DNA of 32,867 nucleotides from Nemertoderma westbladi (Eukaryota; Xenacoelomorpha; Nemertodermatida; Nemertodermatidae), in contig JAUCBJ010007753.1 in assembly GCA_032718475.1 (NCBI GenBank), positions 1-32,867 of the forward strand. The letters run 5' to 3'. Numbering within the stretch: the stretch's first letter is position 1; each line of letters opens with the position of its first letter. Of the stretch, positions 19,896-30,345 are shown one piece after another. The notes beneath the pieces were generated by a model. The model saw nothing but the letters and a program-made list of their open reading frames with translations. It was not told the DNA's origin and did not search any database. The translations under genes were made by a program, and so were the position numbers.

Positions 19896-20457
19896 AAACC
19901 GTTACACCGGCTGGCTGCCCTTCAGCCTGGGACTCGGGGTCCAGTACTCCGCCGCTGTCCCGGTCTGTTACCAGGCGGACCGCAGACCAGTTCTGTCTGG
20001 CCAGGATCTTCCTATTGTAGGTCCTGGCCGTGTTAGGTGGGGCCGAGCGAAGGGAGCGCGTGAATCTCGCACTACAGAGCTCCACCTCAGCTATGAACTT
20101 ATGGAACTCCTCCCGTTCCCACATCCCGAGTCGGCGCAGGATGGTCCGTCGGATGTCCACCCCCTTCACCACGTCGGGGTCCCGCTGGAACGTGGTGGCG
20201 AGGAAACAGAGCAGTCTCTCCAAGGGGTAGATCCCCTCGGTCAACTTCTCCACCTCTCTAGCGAGCACGTCCGCGTCTGACTCTTCTCTGTCGGGAGACA
20301 GGCAGGAGCCAGACAGGGGGGCTGTTGTGTCCTCAATGTTCGGGTCGACGTTCCTCGTAGTCGCGATGGACGCCGATGTGTTGTTGGGGTTCCCACACCG
20401 GCCATCATCGGACGTTTTCATCCGGTGCAAGGATGACAACTGCAGACGCACCCGCAT
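19819..20457 (-). pseudogene. Retroelement N-terminal region, first frame
   Basis: 212 codons from ATG (20455-20457). Acidic, Ser/Thr-rich first 75 residues, then a predicted helical part: REVEKLTEGIYPLERLLCF, RDPDVVKGVDIRRTILRRLG, EFHKFIAEVELCSARF. No zinc finger or Myb motif was found, although such motifs are typical of R2-like N termini. Sense reading appears to pass to another register near 19890, where the next segment begins. Confidence 0.5.
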
Positions 20458-20689
20458 TTAGTGGAGGGGCCGCACAATGCGACCACACAGCCACAGCATC
20501 GCTGCGAACTTTGTGACATAATCACATTACAACATTAGGCATTTGTTAACTGTGTCCTAATGTAAAATCAGTGAAATAAAATAGAGTAAATAAGATGAAT
20601 TTCCAAAAGATTTAGAGACATAAATATTCTGAAATGTGTATTAAAACAATGTGAATTAAAAGAATCTCAATTTTATTTAAAATAGCTTT
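20458..20689. other. Spacer between retroelement and Penelope-like element
   Basis: AT-rich; no gene or repeat recognised. Confidence 0.6.
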
Positions 20690-20959
20690 TATCAGTAGGT
20701 ATGCAAGGCCCAAAGTATATAAAGGGCTAAAAAGCAACTGGACCTACCTATAAGGTTGCATGCAATCAGATATCAGCTGATGGCATTCCACTTACCCATT
20801 GTTTTCAGCTCACAAAGGAAGGCATTCTCAGGAGGCGAAGCCATGATATGACGTTTAGAGTGTGTTTATGTGTATGTTTAGAGTCCCAAAGGGAGAAGGA
20901 ATGGGCAATGAAGAGATACCAGTTTCTATCCACTGGGAAGAAGCACTACAAACTTGCGC

Positions 20960-21110
20960 CAATCGCGTTTCTGCTTGTTGATAATGGGCCCGCATTCCAT
21001 CCTGGCTAGCCCATCCTGGTGCTGTCTAACGCATTCAAACAGGTGTTGGATAGTGTGTCCAACATATTCCCCCTTACAAGAGGGATAAGAGAATGAATAA
21101 ACGATGTTAG
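20960..21110 (-). pseudogene. Penelope-like GIY-YIG endonuclease fragment
   Basis: Frame reads NIVYSFSYPSCKGEYVGHTI then QHLFECVRQHQDG. It shows the VYxxxC...YVGxT pattern followed by the Arg/His-containing helix of GIY-YIG nucleases, in the expected C-terminal position after the RT. The canonical Gly-Ile-Tyr is seen here as IVY, as is usual in Penelope-like elements. Confidence 0.7.
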
Positions 21111-21562
21111 TAGCAAGAATATCTGGGGCAGGTTGTATCAGAGATGGGAGTGACTGGCGCAGTTTGACTGGATGTTGTGAAAACCTTCAAACTGGAAACA
21201 GATGGTTGCTTAACCCTGATACTAAAACTTACCGATAATGGGCCTGGGATCGTCAGCAGTTGCAGGATCCACCGGGTCAATGACCTTGTGAGGAACAATT
21301 GCTGGTACCCCACCCTCAAGACTACTGCTCGCATGCCCCCCTAGCGGCTTGAACAGCAGTAAACTCGCGTTGGATCATCGCATTATTATATTGGTTATTG
21401 CCAAGGATTGTCTTAGCTTTCCCAATAGCGGTGTGGAGTTGGGAACCATCCCCACCCTTACTGATGTTAAAAATAGGATGAACATTCCACAAACTACACT
21501 TCCTTCATTCGGGCACACGCAGTAGCGTTAAGGACGAGCCCAATATCTGTAGACTTGTGCCA

Positions 21563-21862
21563 CTATGCAGCCGAAGGTGAGTGACTCACATGGGTCACAA
21601 CTAAATCAAGAAAGGACAAGCGGCCCTGTTCCTCCATCTCAAGAGTAAGCTTATGATGGGGATGCAGGGTATTGACCTCTCTCAACTTCACAGTGGGGTC
21701 GTTACCACCAACACTGAACATGTCATCGACGTACCTCTCACTAAGTTTCGTGCCAGTAGCAATCTGCTTGTCAAACTGAGACAGAAAGATGTTAACAAAT
21801 ATGTGCCCCAATGGGGACCCCATAGCAACACCATCTTTCTGACAGACATAGGTATACAACAT
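21563..21862 (-). pseudogene. Penelope-like RT fragment with YVDD
   Basis: 99-codon frame: CQKDGVAMGSPLGHIFVNIF, then KLSERYVDDMFSVGG, then LTLEMEEQGRLSFLDLVVTH. These are the GSPLG, catalytic YVDD and FLDL motifs of Penelope-like RTs in the right order and spacing. It is preceded in another register by the block carrying SLDVVSLFTNVPL. Confidence 0.8.
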
Positions 21863-22034
21863 ACTTAGTAGACAACATCATGAATTGGTCTTTGCTGATT
21901 GGCTGGCAGTGAGGATGTTGCTCGCACAGTAGATCAGCATCGAGCTGCACCGCCTCCCTCAATGGGACGTTAGTGAATAGACTTACAACATCGAGTGAGT
22001 GTAGAGACGGTCTGCGGGGCAGCGCCAGCCACAT
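21792..22034 (-). pseudogene. Penelope-like RT fragment, palm N-terminal part
   Basis: 80-codon frame with SLHSLDVVSLFTNVPLREAV, containing the first catalytic Asp of the RT. It overlaps the next fragment in a different register, so a frameshift lies near 21850. Confidence 0.75.
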
Positions 22035-22478
22035 ACGATTGGCAGCCCCAGCACTCTTGGCTGATTGCCCCTGGCTGGATGGTAAATGCTGCCGAGCATA
22101 GAGGTTCTAGGATGGAGTGGGATGCCAGACTTGTGGACCTTAGCAAGGCCTAGCTAGGAAAAGTGGTATCCTTGCGATTCCGTTGCCTTGCTTGGAGTTC
22201 CTTATTCTCCTTACCCACAATGCTGATGACCTCGTCCATAATGAGATTATTATTATTAATTATTAATTTGTAGACATCGATCTTAACAGGAGTAGGGCAG
22301 CATGGTGGGGGCCAATGTAACACCCAAGTGGTAGTATGACTTATCTTCATTATCAATTAATATTAATGTTTCTTCAAGCGTCCACTTCAATCTAATTAAA
22401 ATAGGTTAGACTTTTCACTTTTTTTAAATATATTTTTTGTATAACTTATACTCCCAAATCGAACCAACATCAATTGAT

Positions 22479-22654
22479 ATGCCCGGAGTTCGTCGTAAAG
22501 ATATCAAATTTACCAGAGATAATTACAAAGCGAAACTTGATGCTAAAGCACTTGGAGCAGTTTCTAAACCAAATCATGTTGAAAGGATATATCTTAACAG
22601 AGAAATGAAAACATTGAGAAATAATGAAAAGATAGCGGTACGTTTAGTTGATCG
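22479..22654 (+). CDS. Exon 1 of the coiled-coil gene
   Basis: Starts MPGVRRKDIKFTRDNYKAKL, with ATG preceded by G at -3. Two donor sites are possible. GTTAGT at 22655 ends the exon in phase 2 and joins correctly to exon 2 (VRLVDR-DQEILWEKL). GTACGT at 22638 is nearer consensus but ends in phase 0, which does not match the best acceptor of exon 2. I chose 22654 for phase; a skipped intermediate exon would allow 22637. Confidence 0.55.
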
Positions 22655-23916
22655 GTTAGTTTAAATCTGTAGTATAATATTCCATATAAAATAATTTTAC
22701 GTTGCTATCATGATTAATATCCTTTAATTGTTTTATAATTTAGTTTTAGTTTTTTTTTAATTTAATTTAGTTTCAAGCAAGAGAGACCACTAAAGTCGTG
22801 TTTGGCAGTCTTCTTTGGTAATATGAATGGGATAATCTTTTAGGCTCGTTAAGCCAAGGAATGCCTGTTCACCACCATGGGTGATCTTCCACAGTAAACC
22901 CTTCCATTCTGTTTCCCAAGTTGTCTTGGTTCCCATTTATCGACCACTGAAGGATGAAAACCGGGGTTGGGCTAGGCTGTAGCATTTAAAGCACTGTGCC
23001 CAAACAGTGCTGCCCCATCTAAGGATCGAACCCGGGCTCCCTAATCGGAAGCACAGTAATGTCACCACTAGACCAAGCTGCTCTAATTTGGTAATATCAT
23101 TTTGTTGTATAGCTGTGGTTCAAACATTCATATTTAAGTAGAATACTTTAATATCCGCATTTGCGGAATATAAATTTCTGGAGATGGATTGTAGATGGAC
23201 AGTATCCATTCAGTTGCTTGGTTACTTTACTGTCAGGTTTTTCTTTTTGATCGTGTACTTACTAGAACGAGCATGTATACATACTTAGGCCATGTTATTC
23301 ATGATACACGAGATGACGATTATGATATTAAGAAATTAACTCGAGGTGTTTACGCTCGCGCTAACATGTTAATTCGTAAATTAATACGCTGCTCTAATTT
23401 AGTGAAAGTGAAACTGTTTCGTGCATTTATAACTCCGCTGTACTGCAATGCTCTCTGGTCACGTAGTAATTACTCATCAATTGTTTACAACCGACTTAGA
23501 GTAGCGTACAATAACGCAGCACGTAAGCTTTTCTCGATCCCGTTTGGTGCTAGTATGTCGAATTTCTTCGGTTGTAATAATTTACCATGTTTCATTCACA
23601 TTCGATATAAATCAATTTCCAGTTTACATAGTAGAATTTCTATGTCTAATAATGTAATCATCAATTCAATTAGTTGCTATACATATTTTCATGGTTCACG
23701 AATTAATGATATGTGCGATTCAAGAAATTTGGTTTCATAGTTTATATCCCATTATCCTCCGTTAGTAATTTTCACTTTATAACTACATATTTATAATTAG
23801 TATAAATTATAATATCATATGTGCTGTAGGTAGATAGATCGATGTAGAATAGTTACAAATAGATATGGGCTGATTGTTGTTTGTAATATAAATATCATGT
23901 TGCCTGCTGTAAATAA

Positions 23917-23947
<31 letters not shown>

Positions 23948-26522
23948 GGCCAGATCTTATATATATTGAAGATATATCTTTCTTGTTATATACAATTAAT
24001 TATTGTTAATATAAGTACAACATTGCTACCATTAAATATATACACGGTTTAGGATTTAAATTAAATTTTTAGCGAAATTACCACCCCCACTCCCTCTCAC
24101 CACTGCCTCCCAACCCCGAGCTGTAATATTGGATCTCCATTGTATTTCAGTTGGACTCCAATGCAACTTGTTGTGATGGTCATATGATGATTGTTGTTTT
24201 GTCAGTTTACAGCAGTAGGGAAGTAAGCTGATTGTTGTGAATCTTTAATATTCCTGGTGTTTATGGACCAGCCGGGTATACTTGTTTTTATAAAATATTC
24301 GGTAAGCTGACCTCATTATAATCAAACCACCACCTCACCAAATAACCCCAACTGTTAGAGGAGCGTCTACATTATGCTGCTGAATCAGCGGTGAACCTCA
24401 AGTCACCATAGTTCTCAAGTTTGTCTATGCCATTTCCAAACATAATAAATTTGGACCGAATCAATTTTGAAACACAAATTTATGATTTCTATAAGAAAAC
24501 TGCATAATATATCACGGTTTAATTAAGTAGAGGGAAGACATTTCCTATGGTTAAGAATGAGCTGTCAAATTAAGACATACTGTACATGATCATGCGCTTA
24601 TGGCTGGTGAAGAAATTTTTCAACAAGGACTGGAGATGGACATCCAGCAGATAATTATTAGTCCGTAATAACATGGTGAATGAAATTGGTAGTGTGGGAT
24701 AAAGGAAGCGTTTAATATTATTCTGGAGTGTTCTGGATGTTTCCTTTAATAATGCTTGAATGCAGGCCAGCAACTATTTTACTGTGAAGGTTCTATTGTT
24801 TAGAGTTAGTTGTTTGTTACATTACAGAGATCAAGAGATTCTTTGGGAGAAACTAGATCGTTTACAAACCCGGTTAAGTGATATAGATGAAGCCGATAAA
24901 ACAAAGAAAAAGGACGCCAACAAATATTACAAAGAGTTAGCTGATAATGCTTACAAGAATGAGAAAACATTGGTAAGATAATTATTAACTTAAAGGTAAA
25001 CAAAAGAGTCTTACACACCATAAACTACGATAAAATATAGAATCAGGACATTAAGACCAAAAATAGTTTCTGCCCTAGGGCCATCAAAGGACACAATCAA
25101 AACAAAAAACAAAAAAAACAACAAACAAAGACTAATAAATTAACATGCTCATCATACAGGTATGTATCGCAACTTTAACCCTAACCTAACCGTCATACAC
25201 TAAATGATACCGGTAATAAACTGCACGAAAACTAAGCCTATATGACCCAAAACAGATTGGACTAGAGCAAAAATAATTAATTTGTGAAAAATTATGGTTG
25301 CGTTTTGGTGTCTTGGACCACGCTAATACTCAACACCACCAAGGTCGATTTCGATTGGTTGCTATGGTATTTTCAAAAAACTAAATATGCCATTAAATTA
25401 TTCAAAAATAGTAATCTTCCATAAATTTTTCTCGTCATATATACTATAAGAGTGTGTTGCTATGGCAATTTCCTCTATTGCTATATTTAAGTCTCTCTTA
25501 AATACCCATGCAACCATTTGGTGAAGTCTCACCAATTTTTTTAATTGTCCCATATCCGAAGGCTCCACTAAACATAAATGTGGAGCAGCTCCGTCAACTA
25601 AAAATTCACACGATGTCTTAGGCTGGAGCCCGTAAAAATATTTTTAAAACCATCTCAATCCCCTAAAAGTTTCACATATTTTAAACTGAATATCATACAA
25701 TTTTTACTTTACAGTACTTGTACTGTGTGTTTGCAAATATTATTTTTGGGAATTAGAAAATTATTGGCACATAATCCAATTGCAAAAATACCACAATCAT
25801 CTTAAATATGGGGGAAACATGATAACATTACGTAAGATACTATATATATATTGTATATTTCTTTATATATTTCCTACAAATATTAATCTGATGTTATGTT
25901 TCTTTGTTTGTCCTAAACGAATGATATTTCCAACAATAATATATAAATCGATTAAATTACATTTTTGCAGAAGTTCCGGAACAAACACAATGACCCCGTG
26001 CTGGGGTTCAAGATAGACCGCTCACGGACAGTGTTGGGGGAACTTGTAGCCAAGGATTTGGGATTCACTACAGAAGAAAATACTAAATCGTCTTCAAAAG
26101 CCAAAAAGGATAAAAAAGAATCACAAAATAAATACGTAGGATGTTTGCTTACCTCAAACTTTATAAAAAACAATATACGTGCGAACGAAGACAACGAAGA
26201 TTTATTGAAGACGATAGACAGTTCAGCAAAAAGAGTTGATGATGAACATATTAAGAAGTCATTATCGCTGAAGCAGCAGCATATGTTATCGAAGATTCGC
26301 GAGTTGTTACAGCCGACTCCATTACCAGAAGCCCCTAAATTAGAAACGATGGAGACCCGGAGACGCAATAGACTCGGGACAGGCGATAAGGAAGATGCTA
26401 TGTACGTGTGGTTGGGGCTGGACTCCGCCGAGCAGCTGGATAAACTCAAAGGGAAGACCCGTGATGAAGATGCTGAGTTTGTTGAATCACTGAAGGAAAA
26501 AGAAAAATCTACCGAAGTTTAA
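22479..26522 (+). CDS. Putative host gene: three-exon coiled-coil protein, about 290 aa
   Basis: Model: exons 22479-22654, 24828-24972 and 25971-26522. Phases are consistent (176 + 145 + 552 nt = 290 codons plus stop). The protein is hydrophilic, Lys/Glu/Asp-rich and mostly helical, with no signal peptide, membrane segment or catalytic motif that I recognise, so I do not name it. It resembles the many small coiled-coil proteins of cilia and cytoskeleton only in composition. It differs from the surrounding transposon ORFs in having consensus splice sites, a start with a purine at -3, and AATAAA 76 nt after the stop. Both introns are AT-rich, and intron 1 has taken in a SINE and a LINE fragment. 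An additional exon hidden in intron 1 cannot be excluded. Confidence 0.6.
22825..23086 (-). mobile_element. tRNA-derived SINE, apparently full length, with 11-bp target duplications
   Basis: Flanked by perfect 11-bp repeats TTTGGTAATAT at 22814-22824 and 23087-23097. The minus-strand head has an A box TGGTCTAGTGG (23065-23075) and a B box GGGTTCGATCC (23023-23033). A hairpin GCACTG...CAGTGC (22991-23010) follows, then a body of about 165 bp. The element is 262 bp and lies antisense in intron 1 of the coiled-coil gene. Confidence 0.8.
23160..23950 (+). mobile_element. 5'-truncated LINE with (TAAA)n tail
   Basis: A 181-codon frame (23195-23740) encodes the post-RT C-terminal region of a LINE ORF2: YTYLGHVIHDTRDDDYDIKK, ANMLIRKLIRCSNLVKVKLF, ITPLYCNALWSRSNYSSIVY, NRLRVAYNNAARKLFSIPFG. 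From memory this YLGH..DD.DI..Y pattern is common in invertebrate LINEs. It is followed by a 3' UTR and the (TAAA)n tail at about 23914-23948. Everything upstream of YLGH is missing, a classic 5' truncation. It is in intron 1, sense to the gene. Confidence 0.75.
24828..24972 (+). CDS. Exon 2 of the coiled-coil gene
   Basis: Acceptor TTACATTACAG ends at 24827; donor TTG|GTAAGA starts at 24973. Encodes DQEILWEKLDRLQTRLSDID then EADKTKKKDANKYYKELADN, strongly helical with heptad spacing. Phase 2 in, phase 0 out. Confidence 0.65.
24973..25970 (+). other. Intron 2 of the coiled-coil gene
   Basis: GTAAGA...TTTTTGCAG, about 1 kb, AT-rich, with an A/C-rich stretch near 25105-25130. No transposon recognised. 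Confidence 0.55.
25971..26522 (+). CDS. Exon 3 of the coiled-coil gene, terminal
   Basis: Acceptor TTACATTTTTGCAG ends at 25970; phase 0. 183 codons to TAA. Segments: KFRNKHNDPVLGFKIDRSRT, a Lys/Ser-rich linker (KSSSKAKKDKKESQNK), a helical part (DDEHIKKSLSLKQQHMLSKI), a Pro-rich turn (LLQPTPLPEAPKLE), then TMETRRRNRLGTGDKEDAMY and VWLGLDSAEQLDKL. The last block looks the most conserved but I do not recognise it. Confidence 0.65.
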   Translation, partial: KFRNKHNDPVLGFKIDRSRTVLGELVAKDLGFTTEENTKSSSKAKKDKKESQNKYVGCLLTSNFIKNNIRANEDNEDLLKTIDSSAKRVDDEHIKKSLSLKQQHMLSKIRELLQPTPLPEAPKLETMETRRRNRLGTGDKEDAMYVWLGLDSAEQLDKLKGKTRDEDAEFVESLKEKEKSTEV

Positions 26523-26597
26523 ATTTGGATATATATATTATATTATATGCGGCCAAAAACATATTGTATATTTGATGATTCTAATTTTTTTGCAGAA

Positions 26598-26603
26598 TAA
26601 TAA
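26598..26603 (+). terminator. Polyadenylation signal AATAAA
   Basis: AATAAA 76 nt after the stop codon of the coiled-coil gene, in AT-rich sequence; placement is normal for a short 3' UTR. Confidence 0.5.
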
Positions 26604-29206
26604 AATTCGCACAATAGTTTGGGCGAATGTCGATATTTGTAATTCAGCCATCCCCCGCTCATTACCTTTGTAATATTGCATTGCACATTGCCTGAACAAT
26701 ATCCCATATCCCTGAGTCCAGGACCCATCATAGTCTTGCTAAGTAATCTGTTAACACGAATCATCTCTGGCTCAAGAGGTAGTGTAGTCAAACCCATATA
26801 GTTTATTAGGTGAGTTTTTGTTTCGGCATGAGGGTCGTAAATGAACTATCCAAGGTTCATATGTGCATTGTGTCCGGAAATGGTTCATAAATGAGTACCA
26901 GTTAATTAAAAACTTAATCAAAATTACTCGTCCAGTCTTTTTGGGCAACCCCTGGACTAAACGGCCGAATAACATTTTAATTTTTTTAGTTCGCATAATT
27001 TCCAACCAATACCACAGTCACTAAACACCAATGCTAACTCATCACTCACTCAATTTCATTGCATCCCATTATTGTATTACATAAGTCTCGAAACAGCCAC
27101 GTATGTACTTGTACAGGCTTATAAAGTATATCATTCCATATATTAGGGTGGGGCAATTTTGGCAGTGGATTGTAGTTTTTTTAAATTTTTAAGTAGGCGG
27201 CATTTGAAGAAAGAAAGTTTATTACAGAGGCTATTAAACATCACAATATTGTAGGTATATGCGGTAGATCTACTATTATACAAGGTGATACGCCAATTCC
27301 ATAAAAAACCCTCTGATAATCTTTGAGATAATCCGTTTAATTTCTTAGTGAGAGCCAACATAAACTTCCGTTAATCGGATTTGCTTTTGTACAAAATCAA
27401 ACGTCCAGTATAATTTCTAGTCACAAATTCTTTTCAAGTTTAACCGGCTATTATATAAAGTGTTATTATATACTCCGTTTATCAAATACAACGTTTTGTT
27501 TATCAATTAAACTCAGCATTAATTTATTCGAAACTGAAACATTATGAATTGTAACTCCGTTGGTACCTTAGAAAATGATGTGTGGGGGGTATAATAACTA
27601 AGACGAGAGAGTATTATTGTTTTCTCTGTAAGGGGAACTTCTGATGTTATATTCCTAAGCCTATAGAATATTAAGCCCAGTGATGAATCAAACATCAGTG
27701 AGGGTGGAGTGACGGTCAACTCACTGGAGTGCAACAAACATAAATTAATTTATTGTAGTTTAGTTTGCACATCTCAATATAGAACTGTGGTAGACGGTGG
27801 TGGTATAGTGAGATCGAGATATGATGGCAGACTAAAACAAATTTACTCAGTAATAATAAAAGATATTTAATAATACATTTCGCGTACACATTATTAATAA
27901 GCGAATGTGTAGTTGTAAACCCAATCCCAGGCCCACTTACTCACCCGTCATACAATGTTATTGATTTCCTTATTATTTATTGCATAGGCTGTCGTTCCAA
28001 CGGTCAGTACAGTCCTCCTCAAGGACAACAGGAAGTGCCCAGATGATACCACAATAATGGGGCTGCATGCAGTCCAGTTCTACATATAAAATTACAAAGG
28101 CGTATCCTCGGAGTGCCATATGTTCCAGTGAGGAGGGGAGGGGAGGGGGATATTGTCCCGGATCTGGGGGTAGGATGTGTTGTATCTCTCGCACAACATG
28201 TGGGCAGCCCTCCCCCCGAATCCCCACACTATCCCTCCCATCCTGTTTATTAAGGCTGCACTGATGAGGTCTTGCTAGGCTCTGTAGCATTTTGTGTCAC
28301 TCACAGCGGAATAATAAATATAGTAACAATAATAATTCCACATTAAAATACAACAGCTTTTTTATATCAACTGTGTTAAATTGTTATCATACATTATTTT
28401 TATTTTCATTTAATAATAACTTTACTTTATCACCTATGTTAAAATATTAATAATGTAAAAATAATCTAATGTAATGGCGGATCGAAGAGTGAAGATTACA
28501 ACAAAAAACTTATATATATATTATATAATATTTTCTTGCTTGTTATGTTAAACATAATAATGCGAGCGTTTTTTATTAAACACATATTAGCACATCCCCT
28601 GTTTTTAATACTTTCATGAAGTGGATTCTGGGATTATATTTACAAATAAACCCCATTGCTTAAAATGGATGCTACACAACTGATGTAATCAGTTATGTAC
28701 ACTGTACAGGGCATTTTTGCTAATTTTGTTGAAAGTTTCTGATGTCTAATGTCTGGTGAAAATTTATTCAGTAGTTAGTTTGTACCGCATATTATTTGAA
28801 TGTTAATTTTGACAATAAACTACTTCTACTAATACTTTACTTTGTATATTCTTTGTTTGTATCCTATGCTTTGTATAATAGTTAGTTAGATAGGTTGAGT
28901 AAATAGTTAGCACATAACGATTTGGACAATTTCAAGCTATTTGTTTGTTTCATCTTAATTATACAGACTGCCAGGTGGGGGTAACCAGGGTTACATTTTC
29001 TATTGATGGGATTGCGTCAAGTTTCCCCCTGTCGCCATAATTTAGAACGCATTACGCGCAGTTTGCTGGTAAATAACAATATAAAACAATAATTGGATTC
29101 ATCTACATACGATCTTCAGACTTTCAGTTTGGTAACACTGCTACTAGTGGTATAAATAATTGAAGTACAAGCTTGATTAACCAATAATTACGAAATATAT
29201 TTATTT
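26604..29206. other. Intergenic non-coding stretch
   Basis: No gene supported in 2.6 kb. Short ORFs (26772-27005 minus, 27143-27361 minus, 27973-28290 minus) show no motif I recognise. A GAGGGGAGGGGAGGGGG run lies near 28132-28150. AT-rich microsatellites occur at 28300-28460. Confidence 0.6.
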
Positions 29207-29646
29207 ATTTATAAAGCACGTTAAGTAAAAAACCTTACCGGTAGGTATGTCAGTGCCAAAGTATGTAAAAAACTAAAAAGCAACAAGACCTACGTTCCAA
29301 TCAATCAGCGATCATCTGACGGCAGCCATCTGATCGGTAGGTTTCGCCCCGCAACTGAAGGCATTCTCAGGAGGCCAAGCCAGGAAATGTAGAGATAAAT
29401 TTATGATTTCATTACCTGTTCCGTCCCCCTTTGGGAATCTCTCTCTACATTTCCTGGCTTGGCCTCCTGAGAATGCCTTCAGTTGCGGGGCGAAACCTAC
29501 CGATCAGCTGGCTGCTGTCAGCTGATTACTGATTGCCTGCAACGGCTACTGTAGATCTTGTAGATCTTGTTGCTTTTTAGTTTTTTACATACTTTGGTAC
29601 TAACACACCTAACGGTAAGGTTTTTTACTTAACGTGCTTGATAAAT
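29207..29646. repeat. 440-bp palindrome (foldback) made of Penelope-like terminal sequence
   Basis: Left arm starts ATTTATAAAGCACGTTAAGT (29207); the right arm ends with its complement, ACTTAACGTGCTTGATAAAT (29646). The inner 60 or so bp of each arm (ending near 29396 and starting near 29444) pair almost perfectly around a loop of about 45 bp; the outer arms carry indels. Within the arm, CCAAAGTATGTAAA, CTAAAAAGCAAC, GACCTAC and GAAGGCATTCTCAGGAGGC match, in the same order, the terminal part of the Penelope-like element at 20690-20850. The loop side (TTCCCAAAGGGGG complement) matches TCCCAAAGGGAGAAGG at 20882. Hence a tail-to-tail pair of Penelope-like termini. Confidence 0.8.
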
Positions 29647-30152
29647 AATTAAATATAATTTGTAGGTAGAAAGAGTTCGACAATGAAAATGAGACCCTTC
29701 CAGGCTTCCCGATTCTCCATAGTTGTCTCAATTTCGTTTCTCCCAAAGTTTCGAAAGTCTCCGAAAATTTCAAGGTGCTGTATATGTCATAGCTGGTCGT
29801 ACACGGCTACACTTTCATTATGTTGGTTGCCAGAAAAGTAGATCTTGTATGACCTCTTGTTTACTTCAGGTTCCAGGAGAGGTCTGATTTCGAGGTGGTA
29901 TCCATTTTTGATGGAGCTACCCAGTACCCATACCTTTGCTTTCCTAACTGCTTTTTTTCTGCTGCTCTGTAGCTATGATCCAAGTTACTGAATGTGATTG
30001 ACATTCCTGTAGTTGATTATGAATATTCGATCTGACTGCCACTAACACTAAAAGTAATGTATTTAATTTTGGTCGCATTTATATGCAATGACACAAGCAA
30101 CCCTTTCCACAATGTTCAGCAGAAATTTTGAATCTGGTAGCGTATTAATTAA
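29647..30152. other. Unassigned stretch
   Basis: The minus strand holds about 100 codons with one stop (29960-29650; KAKVWVLGSSIKNGYHLEIR, then VNKRSYKIYFSGNQHNESV). No family recognised; possibly a decayed transposon ORF. Confidence 0.35.
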
Positions 30153-30345
30153 TACTACTACTACTATAGGTGGTTAGTTATCCTGCTGCATTGCAGCAGT
30201 ACATTGATGCTATGCTGGCTTTAACAAAATTTGTACCGTCACAACTCCCTATCCCCCATTACTTTCGCGAGATTATCCAAAGACCATTCGATGTTGCCCG
30301 TGTCTTTCCATTATGTATTAAAAGGCCCTCACCTGACTTGCGGAT

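Larger units (their letters stand above)
17907..20457 (-). mobile_element. GC-rich retroelement with RT and restriction-like nuclease C terminus, internally deleted
   Basis: A GC-rich island in AT-rich DNA. Minus-strand order: N-terminal region (20457-19625), Pro/His/Thr minisatellite (19505-19624), RT from the YADD motif onward (19452-18640), CCHC zinc motif, and a nuclease-like C terminus ending at 18069. The RT blocks normally upstream of YADD are missing, so this copy is an internal deletion derivative with at least two frameshifts. RT followed by C-x2-C-x7-H-x3-C and a PD-(D/E)xK-like segment is the plan of early-branching, RLE-type non-LTR elements (R2, HERO, NeSL and relatives). From memory, similar ORFs are common and poorly annotated in invertebrate genomes. 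Confidence 0.65.
20690..22340 (-). mobile_element. Penelope-like element (GIY-YIG type), degenerate
   Basis: Minus-strand pieces in order: LAKVHKSGIPLHPRTSML (about 22130-22080); SLHSLDVVSLFTNVPL (about 22010-21960), the RT motif with the first Asp; QKDGVAMGSPLG (about 21840-21810); RYVDDMF with YVDD at 21722-21733; LSFLDLVVTH (about 21620-21590). After a gap of stops comes NIVYSFSYPSCKGEYVGHTI (21105-21040), matching the GIY-YIG endonuclease of EN+ Penelope-like elements. Stops and register changes throughout mean it is dead. An (ATT)n tract sits at 22242-22268. The distal 20690-20900 part is homologous to the arms of the palindrome at 29207-29646. Confidence 0.8.

Noticed and set aside
22479-26522. 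Naming the coiled-coil gene as FSIP1, UTP11 or a known ciliary coiled-coil protein
   Set aside because: Compared from memory, the characteristic segments of these proteins do not match; only general charge and helix content agree.
27973-28290. 105-codon minus-strand ORF and its plus-strand counterpart
   Set aside because: Both strands are open because of local GC-rich composition; no family motif is visible on either.
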